DNA of 64,000 nt from Golubevia sp. BC0850 (GCA_012976225.1 JAAVVG010000005.1:744001-808000); one strand, 5' to 3'; shown: positions 22,642 through 34,548, counted from the first letter of the stretch. Notes: generated from the letters alone by a model not told the origin. Made by a program: numbers and translations.

Positions 22642-23364
22642 AAGCTAGAATCATTCAGGATCCAATCTTCCCGAAACGTTTCCACCCCGTCTCGAAAAAC
22701 TATAAACAATTCGCTGCGGTTTCTTCTCACTATTTCCTTCCTTTCAACAATCTTAATTTCTCAAGTTTATCCTTTTCTTTTGCTTCAATCCATTCCCTGC
22801 AACTTTCTGCCTTATTTTATTATTTCATTTCAATTTATGTTGCACTGTCCCCTTTTTACCCCTGTCATCATCCGCCAAATCTTGTCTTCGTCCCAGTATT
22901 GTCTCATCGCATCGCCTCTTCTCTCTCTCTTGTTGTAATAAAATGAGCATCACCGCTTTTCTGCAATTCAATGCATTTCCATTCTCAACCCAGCTGTCAC
23001 ATAACTCGAAACAGACGGGATGGAATACGGACGATTGATTAAAATTGTAAGGCAAAATAGAGATGTAGAAGAGTAGCAAATAAAGATAACGAAAAAGCAA
23101 AATTGTGAGGGCTTAGAAGGTGAGAATGCTGTGCGTGGATAGACTAGGAGACTTGGACGGAACGCTGATTGACTTCAGTAGCGTTTAGGATTTCTTGAGG
23201 TGGCTTTTTGGGAGTCGCGAGATAGAGAAAGAGAGAGAGATGGGGAGATGATGGTGATGAACCTTAATGACCGGTTTTGCTAAAAGGAGTGAGAGAAGGA
23301 GAAGAAGATAAAGATAAAGATCAGCTTCCCTTAGATCGATGTCAAGATCAAAGGAAAAGAAAAC
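22642..23364. other. Convergent intergenic region
   Basis: These are 3' regions of the kinase gene and the GT8 gene. AATAAA-like signals lie near 22938 on the plus strand. No gene was recognised. If the GTGAGT at the end of the GT8 gene is used as a donor, a few codons of a terminal exon could fall near 23280. Confidence 0.4.
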
Positions 23365-24524
23365 TCACCTCTTTTCAAAAGATCCTTGGTTAACGCTCTC
23401 CACCACGACCTGCCATTGGGAGTCGTTCAACCCAATCTTCTTTGCCTCCCTAATTTCATCCCATTCATTCCACCACCAGCCATGAGTGATTCTATCATCT
23501 TTATCCTGTCCATCATCAATTTGTTCATCAACATTAGGTCTACCAGAAACCCAAGGTTTATCCAAAATGTAATGAACGTTTCTAACCTCTTGATCTCTCC
23601 AAATGTTTTCGTGACAAGTTCTTAACCTTTTAATTGAATTGTAATACCAAGGCAAAGGATTGAAATTACCTTTAAAGAATTCAGCGATGAAATCTTGATC
23701 TGGGAAAGAATATTCATCAACTGAAGGATCGGATTGAATACGTTCTTCCATTTGTTTCATAGTTTTTGAAGATGGTTTCAAAACTACTAAACCTGAATTT
23801 AGGAGATTGTAAGTTGCTGGTGAAGTTGAGGTGAGTTGAGTTGGTGAAGTTAAGGAAGTTGGATGAGTTTGAGGAGTGAAGGCGCAGTTGGATGGAATCC
23901 TGTGATAGAATGGAAGTAGTAATCGAAAGAAGACATGAAAATTGTTGGAAATTTTGAATTTGTTCGAAGAAGTCGCACTTCTTCTTTAAACTCACCACTC
24001 GGGAGGATAACTTGAAATCTTGTTCGGATTACAAGTACATGCAAATCCTGCATGAATCGAGTTCTCATCAACTTTCTTCTCGAAAAGTTCATCCATGTTC
24101 TTCCTGATTAGCATATCAGAATCCACTAGAATGACCTTTTCATATTGAGTCAAAGCAAACGCTCGAAGTTTCGTCCAAGTTTCAGAGAACCTCGTTTCTG
24201 CCATTGACTTTTAGAAGAGAATGAGAAAATGGGGAGAGAAGAGGTCAATATGTCACTTGGATTGCCTGAATTGTGAATAAGAAGAAGAGATGAACTTCAG
24301 AGATGACTGACTCACCTTAGCTTCCCTCCCAGTACTCAACCTCTCAACAACTTCAATCCTACATCCCAAGTCAGTAATGATGTCCCTACCTCTCTGGGAC
24401 AATTTTTCAGTAGCCATTACCACTACAGGATACATAGATCCATGTTTAGTGACCAAAGAATGATAGAAGACGATCAAACCTGGAAGGTATTTCTCGTCCG
24501 TCAACAGAGTTGCCCAACAACAAC
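23365..24524 (-). CDS. Glycosyltransferase family 8 (glycogenin/galactinol-synthase-like), 5' end unresolved
   Basis: Three exons are firm: 24524-24316, 24207-23996 and 23899-23365. They encode the GT8 fold: strand 1 CCWATLLTDEKYLPGLIVF, a Rossmann helix with PVVVMATEKLS, the metal-binding DxD motif in KVILVDSDMLIRKNMDELF, then LLNSGLVVLKPS, YSFPDQDFIAEFF, LPWYYN and HYILDKPW. These enzymes use nucleotide sugars with Mn2+ and a retaining mechanism; the acceptor cannot be told. The exon carrying the start codon is not resolved. An open stretch from an ATG at 24987 is Ser/Pro/Phe-rich and may include it. At the 3' end EKR-stop coincides with a perfect GTGAGT donor, so the true C-terminus could differ slightly. 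The lipase gene lies just upstream on the same strand. Confidence 0.82.
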
Positions 24525-25087
24525 CTGTCCGAACTTCAACGAAAGAAAGATGAATCAGAGTTGCGGGGGTTTGTTAAAGAAAGGAGACCAAACCATAACC
24601 AGACGAATGAGGAATTCGGAATGGAAGAATGAAAAATTGAATTGGAAAAAAAAGGAAGAGAAAGGAGGTATCGTAAGTACAATGAGTCAAAGGGCAAAAA
24701 ATGGAAAATTGAGAACACCAAGTCAGTAGAGGGAATAAAGATGAAGAACCTTGAAAATAGTGAACTTGGACTTGAAAGAGTTTCTGAACTCGATGTGCTT
24801 AAGGGATTAAGATTTGATTGAGAATGAAGGTGGTGAAAGGAAACAGGAACTTGAGAAGTCGAGCAACGAGAGGCGATAAAAAGGTGGGGATGAAAAAGGA
24901 ATGGAAAAGAAGGGAGGAGAAGTGGAGCAGGGTTGGGGGATAGATGTTGAGGTAAAGGTTCTTGAAAGCTTGAGGTAGTTGTCATAGCTTCGAGCTTCGA
25001 CTCTTGGGTGACGATGAAGCTGATGTGGATATGTTTCAAAGGTAAAAAGGAGATTCTAAAAAAGCATCTTCCCATATAGATGATCAC

Positions 25088-25120
25088 GAAAATCGAGAGA
25101 AAATCGAGAGAAAATCGAGA
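25088..25120. repeat. Three tandem 11-bp units
   Basis: The unit GAAAATCGAGA occurs three times without mismatch, in the presumed promoter of the GT8 gene and just beyond the lipase stop codon. It could be a slippage product or a triplicated binding site. Confidence 0.8.
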
Positions 25121-25141
25121 GAGAAAGTGTTTTGTTTTTTA

Positions 25142-26665
25142 CTAACCTGACTCGGTGATAGTCTCTGATGCAACGACTCCATTTGAAGTTGGAGTGTCAG
25201 AAGCACTATGAGCTAGGACCCAGCTGATCAATTGAAAAGAGAAGGGAGAAGACGAAAAATCTGTCAGTGAAAAGAAACCTTCTTTCGTTGTGACAGAGAT
25301 GCCAAGGCAAGAGAAAACCAACTACACTCACTCCACAATCACATTCATAAATTCAACTTTATCCTCTCCAGGTTCATTCCAACATTCATGTCTAAATCCT
25401 TTAAAACCTTTATAAGTCTTATCTTGAGCTTTCAATTTCTCAACGAATTCGATACTACCTTTATGATCTGTAACTTGATCATCTTCACCATGTAACACCA
25501 AAATCGGTTTACTAGATGGCCAATTTTGATAGTCCTTTTTCAAAACCCCAACTCCTCCAATAAGAGGATCAACGATGGATTTCAAATAAACCTTTCCAGA
25601 ACATAATGGATCTGTGGAATATTTATTTTGAATGGAAATGTCTCTAGTTAGATGTTCTGCATTTAGAGGTGCGTTCCAATGAAGGTTTGGTGAGAGTTTT
25701 AGGATGTAAGGTGCTAGGGTTAACATCAGACCTGGAGGAGGCTGAGAAGAGATAGAAAGGTTAGGAGATTAAGAAATAAGAGAAGGGGAAAGAACTTACA
25801 TGGGTCAATTTTAACCAAGCACTGGATAAAATGACTCCTGAAATCATGTCTTGAGCTTCTTTGGTTGGGTATTCAGTACCTGAAGGTCTGGTGAAGAATC
25901 CAGAGGTTAAACCACCACCCTGTTTAGAAGGAGAGTTGGGAGGGTTAGCCACATTCTCATCTGCCTTCCCCGACTAACCTGAAGAACCTAGAGTGTATCT
26001 CCAAATGATCTCAGAGCCCATCTCCAAGGGAAGATAAAGGGAACTTCTTCCGGATAATCGAATTCCAAGCTTCCGCATTGAGCATCATCCCGTGCACAAG
26101 GTGTGACATCATGATCCTACTCACCATACTATGACCACAAAGGAACAATTTCACATTGTTCTTTCCCCATTTCTCATCCAATCTCCTTCTTTGATGTCTA
26201 ATGACGACTTCGATGTCTCTGTATTGTTGTGGCCATGAAGTCCTTGTGTAAGCAGCTTTTGGATCACTGTCTGAGAGTGAAGTTTGACCGAAACCTCTTT
26301 GATCGAAAGCTAAGAGTTCGATTCCTTTGGATGGGAAGTATGGGAACTAGAAAAGGGGACAGTGGGAGGGAGAGACTAGAGGTCAGACCGAGAGTTGGCT
26401 GAGGGTGGAGTAGAATAGGAATAGGAATGGGTAAAATGATGAACGATGAAGATCGGCTACCCACCTTTTCAGTATATCTATCTATGTATTCGATGAAGCC
26501 ATGAACGAAAAGGACTGAAGCCTTTGGCTCTTGTTGATGATCTGATAGAGTGTAAAGCTTTGAGTAAAGTTTGGTTGAGTCGAAAGACGAGATGCTCAAT
26601 TCTTCTACTGAAGTAGATGAAATCGCTGATGATAAAACTGATGGAAGGGTTTCTGCTTCAGCCAT
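25142..26665 (-). CDS. YJU3: Monoacylglycerol lipase-like serine hydrolase
   Basis: Five exons, 26665-26465, 26346-26125, 25919-25800, 25741-25332 and 25223-25142, give 344 residues, normal for the family. The lipase/esterase features are the oxyanion motif VLFVHGFIEYIDRY, a strand with LLAFDQRGFGQT, nucleophile Ser140 in LCGHSMGGG, Asp in LVLHGEDDQVTDH and His in FKGFRHECWNEP. The tail reads WVLAHSASD. Fungal Yju3-type lipases split monoacylglycerols at lipid droplets and the ER. The codon for Met141 is the last before the second intron, so the nucleophile motif is assembled across a splice. The start codon lies about 290 nt from the divergent DML1 gene. Confidence 0.92.
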
Positions 26666-26837
26666 GATTGGGATATAGATAGGGACGGGGATGGGATGAA
26701 CTGAGGCAATAGTGGTAAGAAAGTGAAGGAAGAAGAAATCAAAGTGGAGACCAACAACTTCTATCAGCAATTCAGCAGTAGTCACGACCCAATTGGTCTC
26801 CCCAATAACTTGCCATCAGCTTTACTTCAAAAGACAT

Positions 26838-26927
26838 TTACCTTGTTCACAGCTTACTTTCAAGGGCAGCTCGGTAGTCAGCCGACAGGCAATTAGGCAG
26901 CTGAGGTCTCTTTCAATCCCACCCTCT
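26838..26927 (-). repeat. Dispersed repeat, copy 1 (antisense)
   Basis: About 90 nt whose reverse complement closely matches 45425-45519. Both ends agree best. One end shares GACCTCAGCTGCCTA preceded by ATTGAAAGA, and the other shares GAAAGTAAGCTGTG (one base different in copy 2) plus AAGGTAAA. The middle differs and contains shuffled AGCTGCC/AATTGCCT blocks. It sits directly upstream of the DML1 start, in what must be its leader or promoter. No open frame or target duplication was recognised, so the element class is unknown. Confidence 0.7.
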
Positions 26928-26958
26928 CTCTTCTCTCTCTGGGTAAGGTCGATCGAGT

Positions 26959-29867
26959 ATGAGTCAAAAGGAGATAATTCATTTATCGTTGGGAACTTAT
27001 TCCAATCACATTTCCACTCATTTCTGGAATCAGCAACAATCTTATTTCGATTATTCAGACGATCCACAGGGATTGAATGCAGATCAAGAAGATACTCGAC
27101 CTGTACCTTTAGTTGATCATGACGTTAGCTTCAGAGCTGGAATTGGTTACAATGGTGTAGAAACTTATACTCCGAGAGCTTTAATCTTTGATACTCTCGA
27201 TCAAATGGGTGGCTTAAAGAGGATTAATGACCTCTATCAAAATTTGCATCATCTATCCCATGCAAGCAATGGAGATGGAAATGGGGATTATGACTTCATT
27301 CAGTCTAGCTTGCAGGATGGTTTAAATACTTGGTTAGTATCTTTTGAATCGCACGACTGGAAGTTGCTCGGGAGGGAGAGAGGAGATTAGCTTGATTTGG
27401 CCATTAGGCTTGTCCTTCACACTCTCCATTTATTTTGGCCAACTGAGTTCTTTCAGTTCATACTGTTGGAAAAAAGATCAAGATTCGTTCAATTGCCATC
27501 ATAGATTTGACCTCAGGGGTGAACCTCTCTTTTGCCTCATCTCACCCCAGACCTCATCTTCTCCCATCTTCTTAGGTCTCACCCAGCCTCGCTCCAAAGA
27601 ACAGCTCCCCCGCTACCAAAATCAACCTATCAAAGACGTTTAGAAGCAGAAGATCAAGGTATTCCCTATGATTCAGATGAAAAACTTTCCGATTCAGATT
27701 CAGATTATGAAGATGAAACCTCACCTTCTACTTCCACTTCCAACCCCAATTCTAACGCCATCGGAAATCAGCGGAAAAGAAAGTCTTCATCTCTTATCAA
27801 AGAAAAAGAAAGAGAAAGAGAATTTCACTACTGGTCGAATTACAACAAGAGTTTCTTTCATCCAAATTCAATCTTACCCATTGGAGGTCAATTGTTATCT
27901 TCAATGATAGGTTCAACTGCTGAAACTTCATATATTAATTCAGACCAATTCCAATTTCCAGAAGAAGACGGTAGGAATAGGTTTGAGAGTTGGGAATTCG
28001 GAGTTAGGACTTTTGATGAGGTTGAAAAAGTGAGTGTTGAAATTTCCAATCCCCCCCCCCTCTCTCGCCTTTCCCTTTTCCCTTTCTCTTGCACTTTGTC
28101 TTGCTCCTGAATTTTTTGGACCTGGCTGACAGAAACCTCCTCTGTTTCCAGGAAGCTCAAATCCTAGACAATTCCTTAAGATTCCAAGCAGAAGATTGTG
28201 ATTCCCTTCAATCTTTTCAATTGATTTCAACCATCAATGATTCTTTCTCTGGATTCAGTTTTAGAATGTTAGAAGAGCTTCAAGATGAATATTCTAAAAA
28301 TGAGAGGGTAGTATGGGGAGTTGGTTGGGGAGAGGAAGAATGGAAAGATATGGACGGAGATGGAGGGAATGAAGTTAGGGTGAGTCAATTCCTTTCAAGC
28401 AAACCCCTTCTCCAATTTTTTGACTTTCTTCTTCCTCTCTGACGGCGAATGGAATTGTTAAACGGAGTAGAGACTAGCAAACTTCAGAAAAATGAACTCG
28501 ATTCTTTCATTGAGTAATTTCTCTCATTTATCAAGTTTGTATATTCCTTTGAGAACTCCAACTTTTGATATCAGAGGAATGAAATTAGATCAAAGACCTG
28601 ATTGGGGTAGGAATTTAGGTAGATTGAATTTGAAAAGCATGTGGCAATCTAGTGCTTTACTTTCTGATGGGATTGAAAGTTTTACTCTTGGAATGAGGTG
28701 AGTACCTCAAAAACAAAGCTTCTCTGAATTTCCAGGGAAAAGCCCTCCTTTCTCTATCCGCTAAACCTGACTTTGATCTTCTTCTTTTCTAATCGCAGGT
28801 TACGATCAAAACCATTTACCACTTCCCATCTAGTTTCAACTCTAAACTGGCGTAGAGATACTCCTTTAGCCTCTTTAGGAATTTGTCTTCCATCTCCAAC
28901 TCTCGATGCTTCAACTGCTTCGAAATCTTTCACTCCGATAGATCCTATTGAGGCTTTGTTAGCTTCTAGAGGTTATGGTTCTAGACCTTCAAGAGGAGAA
29001 AGAGGTAGAATCGAAAGCTTGACTGAGAAATCAAAGAGAGGGGCGAAAGAAATCAAGGCGAATTGGTTCGATTTGTCAGATCCAATCTCTTCTTCCAAAT
29101 CAAAGGTAAAGTCAAAAGATGTCGAAGAATCTAAAGGAGGAGTTCCAAACCTCTACAACTCCGGAATGAAACTTCAAGATGCACAAGACAAGCAGAGATT
29201 CGAAGATGATAGAATGAAACCTTTCTCTCAAGTTGCTATGATTAGGGGTCGAGATGGAGAGACTGACCAAATCAGAGAACAAACGATGGGCTCTGTTAAT
29301 GAATGGAATTCTTGTGATGGCGCTCTTGGTGGAAGGTGAGTGATGTGGATTGAAGACTCAATTGCACGCACGAATTTAGGCTAACTTCTTCCAACTCCCC
29401 TACAATTTTCTTCCAGTTATCACACCTCAATCTCAATGCCGGTTCCATCTTCTCATCCTCAGTTCTTCTCAAATCTTTCATCCTCAGGAGAACCTCTAGA
29501 GCCATCTTCAAATCTCAAACTTAAGGTCAGATCAATTCCTTTGATCTCATCATTGAGCATTTCTCCCTCTTTACATTCATCTTTAGTTTCTTCCAAAAAA
29601 TTCTTGACTCAAGTGATTGAAGGTCATCAACCTCTTTACAATTATGGAATTGGTGGAAGAGGTAGCGTTGGAGTTGCAAGTTCTGATGAAAACGATGGTC
29701 AAGTAGGTGGAAGAGATGGATTGAAAGAAATTAGAGAACAGTTGGAGGATTTGAGCTCGAATTATGAAATGGAAGGATTTGAAGAACAAGAAGAGGAGGA
29801 GGGAGCTCATGTGAAAGATCAAGATGAAGAATGGGTAGAGAAGGAAGATGAAGATTGGGATTTGTGA
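26959..29867 (+). CDS. DML1: Dml1/Misato, tubulin-like mitochondrial inheritance protein
   Basis: Six exons, 26959-27332, 27576-28029, 28152-28379, 28471-28697, 28799-29335 and 29417-29867, give 756 residues. The N-terminus EIIHLSLGTYSNHISTHFWN is the Misato segment II signature, followed by RAGIGYNGVETYTPRALIFD. The central region contains FQLISTINDSFSGFSFRMLE, the counterpart of the tubulin signature-loop region, and SHLSSLYIPLRTPTF. The last 60 residues are very acidic (DEEWVEKEDEDWDL). The family acts at the mitochondrial outer membrane in mitochondrial distribution and DNA inheritance, and in flies also in spindle function. It is longer than the yeast protein (about 475 residues), mainly through polar inserts such as SDSDSDYEDETSPSTSTS. 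The dispersed repeat ends 31 nt before the ATG. Confidence 0.93.
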
Positions 29868-30199
29868 TGGTTCATAAAATAGAGATGTGGGAAAGAGAAT
29901 TTCAAAAAGTCACCGAGATCAATCCATGTTTTAAGTCTTCACGCGCACTTTTGTAACATAAACAGATCAAATTCAATTTTGCTTTATCTTTACCTGAAAG
30001 ATCGAATTCGAATAATAACACAGAGAAAGTAGGAAAAGGATTTTGAAAGGCTCGAGAATGAGAGACGAATATAGGTACACTTGAGAGAAGCTCAGTAATG
30101 GATGACTAAAAAAGGTATCTCGACAAAAGAATTGGAAAACAAAACCTGTGTTGCAAAGACGAAGCCAGCTTCAAGGGGGAGAGAGAAAGAACGAACAGA
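29868..30199. other. Convergent 3' regions of DML1 and the HSF gene
   Basis: About 330 nt, A-rich on the plus strand, with no recognised gene or repeat. Confidence 0.4.
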
Positions 30200-32521
30200 T
30201 CACCTTCTTTGCGAGGGCTGGTTGAAAGAGAATGAAGGCGAGAGTTGAGAGCTTGAGAAATTTCTAGGTGGAGGTGGTGGTGGTGGAGGAGGAGGAAACC
30301 TTGAAGATGAAGAAGGATAGGAATTGCTGGGAGGATAAGGACTCATTCTTGGAGACATTCTGATCATGTCTCTTTCCCTGTCTCCGCCTCCGAAGCCCCC
30401 TCTAGCATTTGAGAAATGGGATCCGGAGGAAGAAGGAAGATGGAACCCTGGCAAAGGTGCCGGTGTGATTGGGGGTGAGAGCAAGCCGGGTTCGAGCTGC
30501 ATTAGTTCGTGGAATTGAGACGCTTCATCATGACATGCTGAGAGCAAGTGGAAGAGGACCAGAAACAAAGAGATGTTAGCCCACGATTTTCTCATTGCGA
30601 TTCTCAACTTTCTGTCTGTGAATGCTCTTGAGAAGTGGAAAGAATACTCACCCTCCAGCATGATCCTCCTGTTCTCAGAGCCTTCCCTCGTGTCTGCACT
30701 GCACCAGCTAGAGCAAACGTTAGTGAGTCTGTTGAGCATTCTTAAAGAGTGTAACCTGGCAGCCTTCTCGGTCTCTCTCGAATGATAAAGTTGCTCCGAA
30801 ACCGTCCTCAGTTGAGTTTCGAGGTAGCTAGCGTGTCGGATGACTTGATCGATTCGATCAGATAGATCGTCGATGCGAATGACCGAACCTGATCCACTAT
30901 GATTCGATTCTATAGATTCATGAAGAGGACGATGACTTGAACCTGAAGGTGAAGGAGGGTTGTAAGAGGCTGAGACGTCCGTTCCAGCTCTTGGTCTTCC
31001 CATTGCTGAACCGCGAGGCACAAGAAAACCAAAGTCTCCAGAACCAGTGGCGCTTGGAAATCTTGAATGAGATCCACTGTGAGAAGCTGGTCTAGTTCTA
31101 TGATAAGGACTAGCTCTGGTATCGGTGAAGGGACTGGTCTCAGGTCGACGAAGAGGAAAGGCGAAAGGGACTCCGCCACTGGTCGATTGTCCAGGGATAA
31201 CTGCTTGAGAGATCCTAGGAGAGGGAGAGACCGTTCCGACACTTTGATCCAGGTCGTTGTCCTCGGCGGTAGATCGAGCATTGGGACTTGTTACACCTCC
31301 ACCTCCTTTACTAGGCCTGGAACTTTTGCGCTTTATGTCTGCTAGAAGGTGTAGCTTGCCTCGAACGAAGTTAGGGTGCTTGAATTCCCAGATTTGAGCC
31401 TCTTCTCCGCCTGTTGAGTTCTGTTGAGTGTGATTGACCTTGTGGAATCCGTACATGTTGAGTTGACGAACGAAGGACTGCCAGTTGCTGTGCTTGAAGT
31501 AGTTCGGAAGGATGTGCTTCGAGAACTCAGAGGGGGAAGCCACCCTGAAGAGCTGACCCTCTTCTCCCCAACTGATCATGTCTCTGATGGCTTCATCTTC
31601 AAGCATTCTAAAGATTAAAAGGAAAAGGGGAGGAGTTGGGTCAGTACAATCTCTTTGCCGGGTAGCTGGACTCAACACTCACGAGTAGAGCTTCATAATA
31701 AAGCTGGGCTGCTGCTTGCTTCCGACCCCTCCTCCGGTTCCTGGCAGACCAGCTAGAGATGGATGAATGAGGTTCTGGTTGCTTTCAGACAAAGCGGAAG
31801 TTGCTGTCGTCAACGCTCCTTGAGATCCTGGAAGTGGGCGAGAGGCTCCAGCTTCACTGTTAGAGTGAGGCCTAAATCCTCCGATTCCTTCTGGCGAGGC
31901 TGGATTCGAGCTTGAGGGTCCTTCAAGTTGAACTGCGGAAGAGGAACTCATGTTGGAGATACTCATCTTGCTGCCCTCGACCCGAGAGGAAGTGTCGTCT
32001 GAACGAGACCGAGAGTGAGACACTTGAGTGCGATTGGAGAAGGATTCCTTTCCAGAATTTGATAGTTGAGCCGAAGGAGTAATTGGTTCTCTGTATGTTT
32101 GATTGTGAAATGTCTCCGTTCCTTCCTCGGCTGGTCTTTCCGTCTGCGCTTGAGCTTCACCAACGACCTTCCTGAACTTTCGAGGAGATTGACCCTCCTT
32201 GTCTTCCAACTCTTCCTCTGCATCATTCGTGTTTTCTATCGTAGAACTTGAGGCCGAATGGACGAGAGGATTGTTGGTGTCAGGCCTGGAACCGGATTCG
32301 ACTCCGACAACTGATTCAACGGGACCAGCATCGAGATCCAGAGGTAGTGGAGTGATTTCGACCTGCTTGGAACGTCTTCTCTTCAATCCGAATGACAGTT
32401 GAGGTGAAGGAGTCGAGTTAGAGCTACGTCTTGAGGGCTTCTCTGAGCTGGCCGTGGAAGCAGATAGAAGTGAAGAGCGTGGGCCGGATGAGAGCCTTCG
32501 ACTTGGTGACTCGGTCTCCAT
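30200..32521 (-). CDS. HSF-type transcription factor, Sfl1-like
   Basis: Three exons, 32521-31683, 31607-30652 and 30537-30200, give 710 residues. The HSF DNA-binding domain spans residues about 271-372 across the first splice: QPSFIMKLYS then MLEDEAIRDMISW, HILPNYFKHSNWQSFVRQLN (recognition helix), MYGFHKVNHTQQN and IWEFKHPNFVRGK. The MYGFHKVNHT and HPNFVRG wording is closer to Sfl1 than to Hsf1. Downstream is an amphipathic stretch (LETQLRTVSEQLYHSR) that may oligomerise, then a Pro-rich tail with ten consecutive prolines. The N-terminal 270 residues are Ser-rich with a basic cluster (GLKRRRSK). The frame is open upstream to another ATG at 32755, which would add 78 less convincing residues. 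Sfl1 proteins repress or activate filamentation and stress genes. Confidence 0.87.
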
Positions 32522-33349
32522 CGAAGAGTTGTTGTTGTTCAGAGTTGTGAGTAAAAGAATTTTGAGTACTGTTTGATGTTTGGTTGGGTTGAAAATAGTA
32601 TTGGAAGGGAGAAGATGAAGAAAGGTCGACTCAGTCCAGTCCAAAGAACACTTTTGCAGTAAGCCAGGCACAACTTCTATACGCGTCGTCGGCGCCACGA
32701 TTGGATAGATCCGACCGGAGGTAAGAGGGAGTAACTTCAGCGCTACATCGACCATCGTGTGCGCACTTTGCAGATGTCGCTACAGTACTCGGATTACATA
32801 GATGCAGATAGGTGATTGGTAGAGAAAGCAATAGAAGCTGGACTCTCTGTGGATGCCTCAACAGCTTGCCTGAGTCTGTCAGTCCGAGGCAAGTCAGTGA
32901 AGTCACTCACCTTGTTTTGGTTTTGATGAATAGAGGCGAGGGACAGAGTGAGGAAAATAGATGTGAAGGCTTGGTTGATGAATGCAAGACTCTTAGGGTT
33001 GCTGAACGTTGAATGCTTGGATTCTTGAAGTTAAGATGGTAAGGATGAACAGAAAGAGAAGTCCAGATCTGCGACAGTGCGACAAAAGAATGCTCTTCGG
33101 CTGCACAGCTTGTGTGGCACGGCAGAGGTAAACAAAGTCTTTCCCCATACAACGTGAATACAGAAGCGGCCTATTCTACCTGAGATATTGTGATCTTTAG
33201 CTATGTAATGCCAGCAGTCCTGTGAGAGCGAGACGATTCGTACTATTTTGAGTTTTTGGAGCGAACAGCGACTCATCGAGAGAAAAGAGACTTCTTCACT
33301 TCACAGAGCCCGTCCACATCGACTCATCCCTCTATTCCACCAACACACC
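32522..33349. promoter_or_regulatory. Long divergent promoter, HSF-type factor / CBP4
   Basis: This is 828 nt between divergent starts, one of the longest non-coding stretches here. Open frames at 32631-33276 lack recognisable content. The N-terminal extension of the HSF gene (ATG at 32755) would fall inside it, and may instead be transcribed leader. Confidence 0.4.
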
Positions 33350-34142
33350 ATGAGCGCTGGGAAAAGTTTTAGTATGGGCAAAGCACTCTTCGGAGGTGGC
33401 CTCACAGTAGCTTTCGGCTACGCCATTATGAAGAGTAAGTCCTTTCGAAGACACACCTCTCGCTTTGTCATCCAAATCCTCCACTGATTCGACAACTCTA
33501 CTCCCCTTCGCAGTGACGACTCCAACAGATGAGGAGTTCTACAACGTGGGTTGCTAGCTTCCGGAGACCTCAGCAAGGCCTCGAGTGATCAGCAGGCGAG
33601 AGACTGACTTCGTATTACTTGTCTTAATTTTTTTCTTGCCCTCCAGAAACTGTCTCCGGATTTGAAGAAGCAAGTCGACGCACAGAGGCAGGCTGCCAAC
33701 CGTAAAGCAGCTGTAACTGAACAGTTAGAGGTAGGTTTTGGCACAATATGACTCACTTTCCGTACCGCAGAAGACGAAGAGAGTCCAGAAAAGTGAGGCG
33801 AGCAGTTCCACCGCTCGACCTTTTCCTTCTTGCTCTTTCCCTCCTTACCTGTGGAAACCTCTGACACTACCGATAAAACTCCTTCTGGCCATGCTCTTGA
33901 TTGTCGTCTTCGATCTCGTTTTCGGGACCTCTGTTGCTGAGTCTGACGATCTCCTCTTATCTCCCTCCTCTTCATCCAATCCCGTTGGATTCGACACTCT
34001 CTTTCCCTTCTTCGCCCTACCTCCAATTTCTTCATCTCCTATATATCCTATAATTCAGAGGGCCAAGTTGGGAGAGGACTCCGCTCCAGTATGGGCCGCA
34101 GGAGCGGATGCTAGAGATTCAAGCCCTCCTCCAAGACGCTAA
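33350..34142 (+). CDS. CBP4: Cbp4-like assembly factor of mitochondrial complex III
   Basis: Four short exons, 33350-33434, 33514-33545, 33647-33730 and 34059-34142, give 94 residues. The protein has one N-terminal membrane helix (GKALFGGGLTVAFGYAIMK) followed at once by MTTPTDEEFYNKLSPDLKKQ, the Cbp4 hallmark in which a membrane helix is followed by TTPT-x-E-x(3)-KLSP-(E/D)-L. A basic/acidic helix and a tail with SAPVWAAG follow. Cbp4 assists cytochrome b assembly in the inner membrane. The last intron (328 nt) is much longer than the others here. It contains an open frame that starts at 33738, carries a hydrophobic segment (LLLAMLLIVVFDLVFG) and runs in phase into exon 4. Confidence 0.72.
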
Positions 34143-34548
34143 AATGCTCAAGAATGCTCCTCGAAAAGAGGTCAAATGTACTGACAATAAGACCATAATC
34201 TAGATGCTTCAACGAACTTGTTTAGTGCCTCCAGAAAGTCCGAAAAGGTAGCGAGAGAGAAGTGAAGTCGCGGTGAAGGGTTCTTTTATATCGGTAAAGA
34301 TAGTTTGTTGTTACAATTGGTGGAGACTATGCGTTTGTGTTTGAATGTGAAGAAAAATTATGAGAAAGGCAGGTGCTGCAAAGAAAAGAGAGAGGGGGCG
34401 ATAGGAGGGTAGAGTGGAGAGGATTTAAGTAAGGTGGAAATGATTGAATGAGAAGAGTTCGGGTAAGACGCAGAAATAAACAGTCCAGACAGAAAGAATT
34501 GGGGTGAACTGAAAGAGATAGACCGACTAGAGAAGTGGGATTCGACGT
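34143..34548. other. Convergent 3' regions, CBP4 / MED14
   Basis: About 400 nt, purine-rich on the plus strand. No gene or structured element was recognised. Confidence 0.4.

Noticed and set aside
24536-25087. 183-codon minus-strand open frame upstream of the GT8 exons as a separate gene
   Set aside because: It is Ser/Pro/Phe-rich with no motif. At best part of it is the missing first exon of the GT8 gene.
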